NCBI GenBank assembly: GCA_023014485.1
Contig: JAJOZX010000940.1
Coordinates: forward strand, 627,501-691,500
DNA: 64,000 bases
Origin: Bathynomus jamesi
Lineage: Eukaryota > Arthropoda > Malacostraca > Isopoda > Cirolanidae
Direction of reading: 5' to 3'
Part shown: piece after piece, positions 1-10,722 of the stretch
Numbering within the stretch: the first letter of the stretch is position 1
Layout of the letters: the number at the start of each line of letters is the position of its first letter
Notes under the pieces: model-generated
What the model saw: only the letters and a program-made list of their open reading frames with translations
What the model was told of the DNA's origin: nothing
Database searches by the model: none
Program-made: the position numbers and the translations under genes

Positions 1-232
1 ATGTCCCAAAGCTGGATCCTGTCTGCTTTGCAGATAGCTGGTGAGGGAAGCTATATTTATGGGACCTCTTTGCGAGTGACCCGTTGCCCACGTCGGGCTA
101 GCATCATGAAAAAGAAAAACTATGGTATTTGTCATTTACCATTACTTATTCGGACTATAGTGGATTTAATTAGCCCAGAAGATTCCTTGTTCCATGCACG
201 GTCTGTGTGTATCATATATATATATTAACCTC
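1..232 (-). repeat. Dispersed repeat, partial copy at window edge
   Basis: This stretch matches, in reverse complement, segments at about 27650-27870, 28275-28500 and 28736-28960. The other copies extend to about 430 bp. It ends in a short TA tract near 220. It is a non-coding repeat of unknown class, and the open frame through it is incidental. Confidence 0.75.
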
Positions 233-484
233 TCATTAACCTCATTAATACCTCTTTAATATCTCTCATAAAAGCACGTGATGATCGCGTAACATCATCA
301 TGCCAAAATATAACTTATAAACGGACGTGAGGAACTAAAGGGAAAAATTCTCAAATAGATCCATTTCTATCTCCTCGAATGCTGACATACTAATTTGGGG
401 TATTAGGTGTGTTGTATGTGTTCAGTGATTGGTTGACGGGAGGGTGGCCGTGGGGGATAGCCGCGTCGAGCAAACCTCGAAGGG

Positions 485-932
485 GGTAAATTTCAGTTTG
501 AATATCATTTTTATGGTCTGTCGTTTGGATTGGCAATGGGAAATCCCCTCTCACCCGTGTTAGCTAATTTATATATGGCTTTTTTTTAAAGTAGAATTTT
601 GTCCACTATTGTTAATTGCAACAGTGTTTGGTACCGGTATATAAATGATGTCTTATGCCTTTTGCCTCATAATTTGAATGTTGGTGAATTCCTTGATCGG
701 CTCAATAATTTAGTTCCGTCTGTAAAATTTACTGTTAAAAATAAAAAATGACGAATGCTTATCATATCTGGATCTAAAATTTCAGAGATGCACAAACCAA
801 TTCAAATATGAAGTTTTTCGCAAACCTACTACTAATAATAATTTGTATGTTCATTTTTATTCGGACCATCACCCCTCAATAAAATCTTTATTTTTTACTT
901 TGCTTTTAAGAGAATAAAGAGTTGTTAGTCTT
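485..932 (+). pseudogene. Penelope-like retroelement reverse transcriptase fragment
   Basis: Translation in pieces gives a GLAMGNPLSPVLANLYM block (about 525-580), an RYINDV block (about 636-653) and a later LDLKF...VFRKPTTNN...HFYSDHHPSIK block (about 765-890). This order and wording match the RT of Penelope-like elements, which copy element RNA at a nicked target. The catalytic YxDD box reads YIND, so the first Asp is Asn. Stops and frameshifts lie between the blocks near 590 and 750. Neither the finger domain nor the GIY-YIG endonuclease is visible. An RTE-like remnant abuts at 963. It is dead; the family call is strong for so short a piece. Confidence 0.8.
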
Positions 933-962
933 GAAATTTTAGCTTTTGAGTTATGCAATATT

Positions 963-2462
963 ATCAAGGGTTATCAAGGGTTAACTTCAGGAGTGAGTAG
1001 GGAGGAGGTGAAGGTGGCGTTGAAAGGAATGAAGAAGGGGAAGGCATTGGGACCGGATGGGATACCAGTGGAGGCGTGGAATTGTTTGGGAGATGAGGGC
1101 ATAGATCTATTGTGGGATCTGATGCAGAAGATATATGAACAAGAGGAAATGCCGGAGGAGTGGGGGAATAGTACACTCGTACCTATCTACAAAGAGAAGG
1201 GGGACATCCAGGATTGTGGAAATTATAGGGGAATAAAGCTTATGTCACACACGATGAAGGTTTGGAAAGGATTATAGAGAAAAGGTTAAGAGAAGAGACA
1301 ACCGTGGGGGAAGAGCAGTTGGGTTTTATGCCAGGTAGGGGAACAACTGATGCGATTTTTGCACTGAGGCAGTTGATGGAGAAACACCGGGAGCGACAAA
1401 AGGGACTGCACATGGTTTTCATCGACCTAGAGAAAGCATATGATAGAGTGCCACGCCAGGAGGTTTGGAGGTGTATGAGAGAGAAAGGTGTGCCGGAGAA
1501 GTACGTTAGGTTGGTGCAAAGTATGTATGAAGGAGCAAGGACCCAGGTTAGGAGTAGTGTAGGTGTAACGGAATGGTTCCCCGTGAGGGTTGGTCTACAT
1601 CAGGGATCTTCTTTGAGCCCGTACCTTTTGTTTTGATTATGGATGTGTTGGCCCAGGGGATAAAAGATCAATCCCCTTGGTGTATGCTCTTTGCAGACGA
1701 TATTGTTCTGTGCAGCAACAGGAGAGAAGTAGTAGAAAGAAAATTGGAGGAATGGAGGAGGGCTTTTGAAGACAGAGGGTTGAAAATCAGCAGAAAGAAA
1801 ACGGAGTACCTGAGGTTCTACGAAAAATCAAGACTCAGAAATTAGTTTAGAGGGAGCGAGGTTAAAGAGAGTAAGTAAGTTTACGTACTTGGGATCGACA
1901 GTGGCTGAGGACGGTGAGCTGGACACAGAAATAAACACAGAGTGCAATCTGGTTGGAAAAATTGGAAGAAAGTTTCAGGGGTGTTGTGTGACCGAAGAAT
2001 AGGCGCAAGGGTTAAGGGAAGGGTGTATAAGACTGTGGTAAGACCGGCTATGATGTATGGGGCTGAGTCTTGGGCTATAAAGAAAGATCATGAGAAAAGA
2101 CTAGATGTAACGGAGATGAGAATGCTGAGATGGATGTGCGGAGTGACAAGGTTGGATAGAGTAAGGAATGAAAGGATAAGGGCACAACAATGGTTGGAGA
2201 AATCTCGAGGAAGATACAGAAAGTAGACTGAAATGGTATGGACATGTGATGAGAGGGGACGAAGATTATGTGGGTAAGAGAACGATGAATATGGAGGTGC
2301 ATGGCAGGAGAAAGAGAGGCAGACCGAAGCGAAGGTGGATGGAGAAGGTGAGGGACGATTTGAGGGAGAAGGGTTTGTCGGAGGAAGAAGCCCAGGACCG
2401 GGCTGTGTGGAGGAGGCTGGTCAGAAACGCCGACCCCGCATAGAGGCGGGAACGGGCGAAGA
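963..2462 (+). pseudogene. RTE-like non-LTR retrotransposon RT remnant
   Basis: The reading is spread over three frames. It starts with a GPDGIPVEAW finger motif (993-1277), continues with [13 protein letters not shown] and [11 protein letters not shown] (1262-1640), then LFADDIVLCS (about 1687-1716), KGRVYKTVVRPAMMYGAE (about 2015-2070) and a basic GRRKRGRPKRRW tail (about 2300-2345). These are the palm, catalytic Asp pair and C-terminal tail usual in arthropod RTE-type LINE proteins. The frame changes at about 1265, 1630 and 2235, and stops occur near 1845 and 2226. No endonuclease is present, so the copy is 5'-truncated, as is common for target-primed reverse transcription. The clade name is from memory of the motif set. 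Confidence 0.82.
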
Positions 2463-3129
2463 GAAAGAAGAAGTAGTTATGCAATATTATAAACATTGGT
2501 ATTAAACTATGTTGTCCTATTCCATTTCTGGGAAATTGTTTAAGCAATGCTGAAAAAAGGTGTTTTAATAAAGTAATTAAGGGAATTTGATCATAAAATG
2601 CACTTATCTTCACCTTACCTTACTCTTACGATGTATATATTAGATATCTTTCGACGTTACTTAAAACAGTTGTAATTAACATAATTTTCATTATAAAAAT
2701 ACCGTTAAAACTCACCTAATAAAGAGCAGTCCAGGTAATGCAACTAGCTGTGTCTACTCGACTGTATGTAAACAATGTGTCTCAGTTTATATCTGTTAAA
2801 CTGGTAAAGCTTTAGCCGTCAGAGTAAAACAGTATAAATATTCGTGCTCGACGGCAAAAATTATGATGCATTGTTTAACCTTATGTATAGATATAATCGT
2901 TGTATAGCTTCTGAGAGTTCTAAAATTCTTGTTAAAAATAAAGACAAACTGAAAGGAACATTCTAGAATGGGCAATTGGGCATTCATCTATTTCAGAAAT
3001 AATTTCAATAACTGTTCGGTAATGTATAAAATTGACCACATCTAGTGAAAATACCTTTTGCCTTTAATTAGTACTTGTTAACTTTTTGTTAATCCCTCCT
3101 ATTTTGTTTACGCTGTACAGAGATATATA
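2463..3129. other. Unassigned AT-rich stretch
   Basis: I see no coding potential, terminal repeats or RNA gene here. The short open frames have no recognisable motif. Confidence 0.5.
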
Positions 3130-3445
3130 CAGGGTGTCCCATAAGTCCGGTCCATAATTCCATAAGTCCATAATTTAAATTAAATTTACAAAAGTAATAA
3201 ATTAGAACTTAAACAAATGTTCAAATTACTGTCTTGTTTTGCGACCTTTTTTATGTTGCAGGAAAAGACCTCTGCCTTTTCCTGAGCAGTGTAACTCACT
3301 TCCATCGCGTGTTATTCTACCTGCAAACAAAAAAGGTCCCAAAACAAATCATTACTGTAAACACTTCTTTACTTCTAATGTATTACTTTTTCAAATTTAA
3401 TTTAAAATAAATTTTCCTATGAGACCGGACTTATGGGACACCCTG
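3130..3445. mobile_element. Palindromic mariner-type MITE with long TIRs
   Basis: The ends are CAGGGTGTCCCATAAGTCCGG and its inverse, flanked by TA on both sides. The arms pair over roughly 140 bp, with some mismatches, leaving a short loop around 3255-3320. The terminal bases resemble those of the element at 6177-6964, which carries a mariner-type transposase. This is therefore probably a non-autonomous relative mobilised in trans. It has no coding sequence. Confidence 0.82.
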
Positions 3446-3499
3446 TATTTCTGGTTTCTTGCCTTTCTCTCTATTCCCTGATGGTTGAATACATGAAAG

Positions 3500-3583
3500 G
3501 CTTTGCAATCACTTCAATTTTCATTTTTCCTTGTGGGTGTGCATCATTTATTTATTTCACCACTTAATTGCGAAATTCATCTC

Positions 3584-3595
<12 letters not shown>
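3500..3595 (+). repeat. Penelope-hairpin-associated tail repeat
   Basis: The stretch ending in GCGAAATTCATCTCATATATA matches the segment beside the hairpins at 27280-27340 and, in reverse complement, 49220-49270. All three copies abut a TA tract. It is probably an eroded end of the same repeat family. Confidence 0.5.
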
Positions 3596-3631
<36 letters not shown>

Positions 3632-3641
3632 ATATATATAT

Positions 3642-4277
3642 GTTACAGTCAAAGTGTGTAACCAGCCAGTTCGCGTAATGGCTGAAACTTTTAGTCATTT
3701 CGCGAAATGGCTGTTTCAATTGGTCATTTCGCGAAATGACTAAAATCTTCAGCCATTACGCGAAATTGGTTAGGTTAAGTTGTGTTATTTTCGTTAGTTT
3801 TAACGAAAATAACACGATTTAACCTAACCAATTGTCAAGGGCATAGTTGACCTGACCGGGCCTTCAATGGCGGACATCGGAATAACATTGACGGCCCGGT
3901 TAGTATTTGAAAACCTCTATATTGAAAATTCAAATTCAAATGTGTTCAAATGTTCAAATGTGTTCAAATGTGTATTTGAAGAGTTTCTCACTTATTTGAA
4001 CAGACCTGTGGAGTGTGGATGTATGTATGTTTTAGCAGATTTAGTTAGTTAAATAAAGGTTTCCAATTTTATTGTGATGTTTGTTATTTCTATGAATTCA
4101 TGACAAAAGTAATTTTAGCCATTTCACGAAATGACCAAGGTGGAATTTCAGCCATTTCGCGTAATGGCTGAAGATTTTAGTTATTTCGCGAAATGACCAA
4201 GTGAAACAGTCATTTCGCGAAATGACTAAAGTTTTAGCCATTACGCGAAATGGCTGGTTACACACTTTGACTGTAAC
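3642..4277. mobile_element. TIR element with CGCGAAATG subterminal palindromes
   Basis: The ends GTTACAGTCAAAGTGTG... and ...CACACTTTGACTGTAAC are inverted repeats of about 125-130 bp with few mismatches. Each arm carries several copies of a palindrome near CATTTCGCGAAATG and of the variant CGCGTAATGGC. Such spaced subterminal motifs usually bind the transposase. The interior has a TTAGG-like module (about 3766-3840) and a minisatellite built on TTCAAATG (about 3927-3975). Both ends lie in (TA)n, so the target duplication cannot be read. No coding sequence is seen, and the superfamily is unknown. Confidence 0.75.
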
Positions 4278-4295
4278 ATATATATATATATATAT

Positions 4296-4829
4296 CGAGT
4301 GAATTTTTAAACATGACACTCCAAAAGGTTTGTATTTTTTTTATTAACTGAAATAAAAGCATGAATATTTTTCCTGCATCTTCTCAGTGCAAAACATGCT
4401 CTCTGTGATGTCCTCTCAGTTTATTAACTGTGCATGAACAACAAAATTTTGCAGTACTCTGAACAGAGTATCTGTTGAAATCTGAGAAATTTCTTGTTCA
4501 ATTGAGGCTTTCAATTCTTCTAATTTGATTCTATTTAAACACCCTCTTTTAAATAACCCCCACAGATGAAAATCACAGGAGGGTTTAGATCTGCTGATGT
4601 TGGTGACCATAATATTCCTTTATAATAAACTGCAGAAAATCTCTTGAACAGGAGGACTCTTCCGTCGAAAGTATCGTATAAGCAATGAAGCACCTCGTGA
4701 CTAGTGTGAAGAGAACATTACAAAGAGCATGTTTTGCACTAGGGGAACTAATTCCCAATGTGTAGAGAAGGTACAGTAAATATTTCATGCTTTTATTTTA
4801 GTTAATAAAAAAGTACAAACTTTCACTCG
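4296..4829 (-). mobile_element. Internally deleted mariner-type element
   Basis: Inverted ends of about 55 bp (CGAGTGAA... and ...TTTCACTCG, extending into a TTATTAACTGAAATAAAAGCATG arm) sit between TA tracts. On the minus strand at about 4416-4610 a frame encodes CDFHLWGLFKRG followed by EELKASIEQEI and VLQNFV. This is the region around the third catalytic Asp and the C-terminus of an IS630/Tc1/mariner transposase. The N-terminal DNA-binding half and the first two catalytic Asp residues are gone. It is a non-autonomous deletion derivative. Confidence 0.75.
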
Positions 4830-4933
4830 ATATATATATACACAATATATATACACTGTGTATATATATATAAAATCACGCATGAACAGCATATAATGTC
4901 ACGTGTTATATAATGCCACATATATCTAGTATT

Positions 4934-5053
4934 GTGCCAGTTACTTTTTTTTGTAACTAATTACAGTTACAATTACTCGGCCAGAAAATTTAACAAGTTA
5001 CCGTTACTCAAAATGGTAACAATGACTGAGTAACTAGTTACGTCACAGCTCTG
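4934..5053. mobile_element. Possible small hAT-like MITE rich in GTAAC
   Basis: The segment is a run of GTTAC/GTAAC motifs in both orientations and ends in CACAGCTCTG, which resembles the end of the 51295-51505 element (CAGAGCTG). The left end is eroded and I could not confirm a target duplication. Confidence 0.4.
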
Positions 5054-5370
5054 TACATATTATATAATAATGTAAACTGGTGGTATTTAATATTATCTCC
5101 TTTTCATTCATTTTTCCTGCATGCGAGTGAAAATGAACTTGCTTCCAACGTACACAAAATAGATACGAGTATATATGTATAGGCCTTATATTAAACTGTA
5201 GATATAATGAAAAAGAACAATATCTTATAAATAGATCTTTGTTATGTAAAATTTACATATTAATATTGGAATTCTGAAGTACTTAATACGATATTGAAAT
5301 AATCTTACCTGCGTAATTAGATTGCGTTTTTTTAACGAGTAAGGACTTGTTTATATTGCTGTAAACGGCT

Positions 5371-5397
5371 ATTATTATTATTATTATTATTATTATT
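5371..5397 (+). repeat. (ATT)n microsatellite
   Basis: A pure ATT run of nine units. Confidence 0.95.
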
Positions 5398-6140
5398 CCT
5401 TCTAATTATAATTAATGTATATCTTACTCTATATATATTCTTGTCTGAAGTTACTGAAGAATTTTCATATAAATATAAATAAATTATACCTACATTTAAT
5501 ATTTAAATGCGTTAAACTTATTTGTATGGCTATACAAATTATTGTTTTTCTACTTCATTTATACGTAGTACAAATCTTTGTTTCCCATTTAAAATATTCA
5601 GGATTAATCAAATGAGCAAATGACAGTAGGGAATTCCGAGTCAATAACTCTCCGGGAATACGTGTCCAACAAACCTCCCTTGGCAATATTCACCTCAACA
5701 CTGACCTTGTGAGACAAATTAGTTATAAGGTTAGAAGGGAAAAAACATCGTACGTTTGACAACCTTCGTTCTTATTAAAAACAGGCATTCAGTCTTTAAA
5801 ATTAATATAAAAAGCTTTTTCTTTCAACAAATAGATTTTAGATTTTACTTTTTATACGAATGCTATTCAAAGGTGTTGAAATCAAAGCTCTTAATTAACA
5901 AATACGACAAAAGATGTTGATGAATATGAGAGAGAGAGGACCAAAAAAAATTAGCTGTAATTACAAATATTCAAATGGGTAGGTGAGATAACGAAATAAA
6001 TAACAGGAAGAGGCTGCTAGTTACACGTAATTATTTTATAAAATTTTATAAAATACTGATACAGAAAAATGGATGTAACATCGGTGTAAAGGTAAATCAC
6101 GGAATGGTATCGGATTTATGTGCAGTGTATTGGCATGGAG
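5398..6140. other. Unassigned AT-rich stretch
   Basis: No coding potential or repeat structure was recognised. It ends at a (TA)n tract that edges the next mariner element. Confidence 0.5.
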
Positions 6141-6141
6141 A

Positions 6142-6176
<35 letters not shown>

Positions 6177-6179
<3 letters not shown>

Positions 6180-6961
6180 GGTGTCCATAAGTCCAGTATC
6201 ATAGGAGATATTCATATTTTTCTATTTCTACAAACCATAATTCATATTCTTCTTATGCTCGGGATGCCAATTTCCCGTCCACCATTCTGTTCAGTAACGA
6301 GACTGTTTTTTATGGAAATAGTGAGGTAAATCGACAGAACACCCGCTACTGGTCTCTAAACAACCCTCACTGGTATACCTCTTCAAAGGAACAAGGTGCA
6401 TCTCGGGTGATGGTATGGTGTGGCATTTGAAAGGATCGCATCATAGGCCCCCTCTTTTTCGATGAACATGTCACTGGAGGCACCTACCTACGTACGCTCA
6501 AGGAAGAAGCATTTCCCAGTGTCTTGAACGAAGAAGGAAATTTCCCAACATGGTTCCAGCAAGACGGCGCTCCTGCACATTACAGCACCCAAGTAAGGGA
6601 ATACCTGTACCAACAATTCCCTGGTCATTGGATAGGACGTCGAGGGCCTGTGGAATAGCCAGCTAGAAGCCCGGATCTCACGCCACTAGATTTTTATCTC
6701 TGGGGGCACTTGAAAGCGCTGGTATACGCAGAGAAAATTAGGAGTGTTGAACATTTGCTGCAGCGCATTATTGGGGCATGTAACACCATTACTCCTGACA
6801 TCATTCACCATTCACCATTCATTTACTGCTGACTGGGTATCACGTCTGAATTTGTGTATTGAAAACAATGGTGGACATATTGAGCACGTTCTGTAAATAA
6901 AAGCTTTTGTTTTGGCCTTTTTTTTATTATTTTTCCTATGATGCCGGACTTATGGGACACC

Positions 6962-6964
<3 letters not shown>
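6177..6964 (+). pseudogene. Mariner-type transposon, DD41D spacing, decayed
   Basis: Ends CAGGGTGTCC...GGACACCCTG lie between TA tracts. The interior reads as the catalytic half of a Tc1/mariner-superfamily transposase: ILFSNETVFYGNSEVNRQN (about 6280-6340), FQQDGAPAHYS (about 6555-6585) and SPDLTPLDFYLWGHLK (about 6665-6715). Forty-one residues separate the second and third Asp, the spacing reported for rosa/visitor-type mariners. The first catalytic Asp is replaced (SNE instead of TDE). In-frame stops occur at the TGA after WCGI (about 6429) and at a TAG near 6656. The helix-turn-helix half is missing, so the copy cannot encode an active enzyme. Confidence 0.85.
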
Positions 6965-7008
<44 letters not shown>

Positions 7009-7012
7009 ATAT

Positions 7013-7198
7013 ATTTCTGCATCATTCCCCAAATTTCTTAATCTAACGTAATATATAATTTCTTTTTTCGTTCTTTAGAAACCAAATTTTCCAACTCTTT
7101 AGCGCACAATGTTACTTCACTGATTCCGTTCTGGCTAACGCCAGACGATTTTATTCATTCTCGGAAAAGACTTCTGTGCAGTAAATGGTTACAAAATT

Positions 7199-7251
<53 letters not shown>

Positions 7252-7753
7252 GTGGGCTACGTCGTGGCCAATGTCGTAACACCGCTTCCCGGAGATCAGC
7301 GAAGTTAAGCGACATTGGGTCTGGGTTGTAGTTGGATGGGAGACCATCCTCTGCGCCCAGATTATGTAGCGACCCGTGGTTCGGATCCCACGTAAAGCTG
7401 TAGGTCCCCTCCGTCATATGACCTTAGATGTTGCGAAGGAGGTTAAACAACCCCAAATAAAACAAAAAAACAAAAATATATATATATATATAGTTAAAGT
7501 TTGTAACCATTTTGTAACTATATATATATATATATATATAGAGTGTATATATATATATATATATATATTGTTAAATTTTGTAACCATTTACTGCACAGAA
7601 GTCTTTTCCGAGAATGAATAAAATCGTCTGGCGTTAGCCAGAACGGAATCAGTGAAGTGACATTGTGCGCTAAAGAGTTGGAAAATTTGGTTTCCAAAGA
7701 ACGAAAAAGAAATTATATATTACGTTAGATTATGAAATTTGGGGAATGATGCA

Positions 7754-7757
<4 letters not shown>
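7013..7757. mobile_element. Long inverted-repeat element in TA tracts, containing a SINE
   Basis: Arms 7013-7200 and 7571-7757 are near-perfect inverted repeats of about 187 bp, edged outside and inside by (TA)n. The space between the arms is almost wholly (TA)n plus one 5S-derived SINE (7254-7478). No coding sequence is seen. It may be a MITE whose TA centre expanded and then received the SINE, or an inverted duplication of unknown origin. Confidence 0.65.
7254..7478 (+). repeat. 5S-rRNA-derived SINE, copy A
   Basis: The first 100 bp resemble 5S rRNA, including GATCAGCGAAGTTAAGC (box A region) and GGATGGGAGACC (intermediate element/box C region) at the proper spacing. These form the internal type-1 Pol III promoter. 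A unique body follows (GTGGTTCGGATCCCACG, then GCTGTAGGTCC and TGTTGCGAAGGAGG), then an A-rich end. Three other copies are at 38500, 54451 and 54941. A 5S head joined to an unrelated body and tail defines the SINE3 class. Confidence 0.85.
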
Positions 7758-7803
<46 letters not shown>

Positions 7804-7996
7804 GCATTTTGGGAGCTGCACAGACAATTTCAGCTCCTACTCTCGTGCCCTTTTCGAAGTGAGTGACCTCTTTTTCAAGTGGCATTTTCTTTTATTTATT
7901 CTGCAAGAATAGAAAAATCATCATCAGCCTATTAAAAGAGTAGATGATTTTAATATAATATGCATTCACATGTCGATTTATTGTTGTTGTTGTTGT

Positions 7997-9728
7997 TTAG
8001 CCGATCAGCCCACCTTGATCGAGCAAGCCGGCGGCACGCAGGTAACCGATCGCCCTCTCCGGAGTGGACCAGAGGTTCAGCGCACGAGTGATGTTGTGTT
8101 GTGTTCGTTGTTGTGCTAGAGCGGTACAGTCTGTCATAATGTGTTCAATTGTTTGTGGTGTGTCCTGGCACAGGTGGTAGGTGTCGTCTGTGAAGTTGTC
8201 TAGTCTGTGTTTATATGTCCGTAAGTTGGGGTGATGTCCACATCGGAATCGTGCTAAGTTAACTCGATCCGATCTGCTCAGGCTGATCTCTGACCTGTTA
8301 GTGCGTGGCGGCTTCGCACCTAGGACCGCATTCGGACCGAGTAGTGTCAGTACTTTGTGGGTTAGGTGTGTGTGTATGTGTTTTATGTACTGTGTGATGT
8401 CTGTGGGGCGTGGTATGGAATGGAGTATTTGATTATAATGTCTCTCTGGTGTTACCTTAATGGTGCGAGGTGTCGGTGCATGATTGTACATGTAGTGACA
8501 AGAGTGTTGTGGGTTAGTTGTCGCTGCTGCCATGAATTGTGTTCCCCTCATGTCTAAATGTTCCCTAACTTTCAGTATTTTTGTTTCTGTGTGCAGGTGT
8601 TCTATTGGTATTGTTTGAGTGCATCCTGTAATGATACGAAGTGCGTTGTTTTGTATTGTCTGTAAAGTGTTTATGTTCGTGTTTGAGATAATGGGTGCCC
8701 AGCATGGGCTAGCATAGTCCATAACTGAGCGAATATATTGTTTGTATATGAGTGATGTTGTTTCCTGCTGGTGTCCAAAGTTTGTGCCTGTTAGTACCCT
8801 AAGCGTGTTAAGTCTTGACGTACATTTGTTTTTAATGTCCTGAATGTGGTTTGCAAAAGATAATGATGTGTTGTATGTGACCCCAAGTATTTTGGTCTTG
8901 TAAGTGTGTGGAATTTTGGTGTTGTTTAGTGTAAGCTGTGGAGTTATCTTGTGTTCTTTTGTATTGCTTGTAAGCAAGGTGATGGTTGATTTTGTGGGCG
9001 CTACTTTGAATCTATTGTGTGTGAGCCAGTCTTGTATACTGTTTATGTATGTTTGTAGGTTATTTGTAGCGGTGTCGATGTTGTTGTGGGTGGATGTTGG
9101 AGTGATGTCATCTGCATATGATGATAAGGTAAGCTTGTTATCTATGGGTGTTGGAATGTCATGTATGTATAAGTTGAACAGTGTTGGTGAGAGAACAGAG
9201 CCTTGAGGGACCCCATTCGGAAAAAGCTTGTTTTTGGATGACTTGCCATTAAATGTGACATGTGAGTATCTTCCTGAAAGATAGTTGCTCAGCCATCTTT
9301 TAGTGTTATTGTGCATGTTTGTGTTGAGTATTTTGTTTATGAGAAGGAAGCGTGGGATAGTATCAAATGCTTCTAATGTCTATTGTTGCTAACAGTGCAC
9401 GTTGAGCTGGTCGTCTGGAGTTGATGCCATCCATGATGTGCTGCGTGAGGTTAGTGAGTAATATCGTGGTTGAGTGGTGAGGTCTGAATCCATGTTGAGT
9501 AGGCGATAGTGGTATGTGTGGGTTGGTCATTTGTAAGATTAGTCTTTCTGTTACTTTGGAAGGTGTGCATAGTAAAGTAATGGGTCTATAGGAAGCTGGT
9601 TCTGTTGAATTTTTGTTTGGTTTGAGTAGTGTAATAATTTTACCTTGTTTCCATATGTCAGGAATAATACAGTGTTGGTATGAATATGTGCTGATATTTG
9701 TGAGAGCTAGTATACCCTGTGGGCTCAA
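7997..9728 (-). pseudogene. LINE reverse transcriptase and C-terminal domain (copy A)
   Basis: Two frames cover the RT. The segment 9363-9728 holds KQGKIITLLKPNKN and ASYRPITLL and ends at the palm motif. The segment 7997-9316 (439 codons, uninterrupted) holds VPQGSVLSPTLFNLYIHDI, SSYADDITPTS (about 9100-9125) with both catalytic Asp residues, a thumb region, and the C-terminal Cys/His cluster. A two-base deletion near 9372 destroys the SKAFD palm motif that the second copy keeps. The long open 3' frame suggests a moderate age. Confidence 0.88.
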
Positions 9729-10722
9729 GTGTTTAAGGTGTATGTTAGGTATGTTGTTTGGTCCAGTAGCCTTCGAATTCTTAATGTTTTTGATGATCTT
9801 GGTGGTCTGGTCTGTATTGAAGGGTGTAATGGTCGTCTCGAGTCTGTAGGTTTTCTTGTGCCTGGCTGTTTGTGTGTCTGCGTGTTTCTGGTTGTTATCG
9901 CTGTTTAAGTGACTTATCTTTGCATAGTGATTAACTAGAATATTAGCTGCTTGTGTATATGTTGGGATATTATTTTGGCTGCGACAGATAGCCGCGTGTG
10001 AGGTGTGAATGCCGCTGTTAGAGTGGGTAATGCTGTTTATAGTCTCGTATAGCCTGGATGTGTCTGTGGAGTGGTTTAGTGTTGTTATGAATTCCCTAAA
10101 TGTTTCTGTTTGTTTTTCTTTGAGTTTGTTGTTTATTTCTGTGTTGAGCTGTTGTATCTGCTGTTTTATGGTTTCTGTGTGTGGTGTTTGTATGTTATGT
10201 TTGAGGTTGTTAAGTTGCCTTATGAGGTGTTCCTAATGTTGCCCTCGGGTATGTATTTGTTTGCATTATTGATGATCTGATTAAATGTCTTGAGTGTTGT
10301 ATTGATGTTTATGCTGGGTGTGCTGTTTAATGTGGTGAATTGTTCCTCAGTCTATATTTTGAACTGTTCCCAATCAGCTTTCTTGTAATTTCTGTAAGTC
10401 TGCCTAAGGCTGTTCGGGCAGAATGTAGAACGTGTTGTAATGATGATGGGCAGATGTCTGATGACAGTTGTTTTTTTGTTCTCCAGTGTGTATGTGTTGC
10501 TTGTGAGGGGGAACAGAACGTTATGTCTGGGGAGGAGTTTGAGTATCCTGCTTGATGTGGTATGTGTGTATGTTCTTCTCTATTGTTACGAATGAAGAGG
10601 CTGTTTAGTTGTGTAGCTATGTTGGCGCCTCTGGTGTTGCTTTGGTTGTGCAGGTACCAACTAGTGTCTTTAGCATTGAAGTCTTCTTCTAAGATGACAT
10701 TAGTGAGAGAGGCCAGATTGTG

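Noticed and set aside
7254..7360. 5S rRNA gene
   Set aside because: The 5S-like part lacks the 3' half that pairs with the start and is fused to a SINE body; four dispersed, diverged copies exist.
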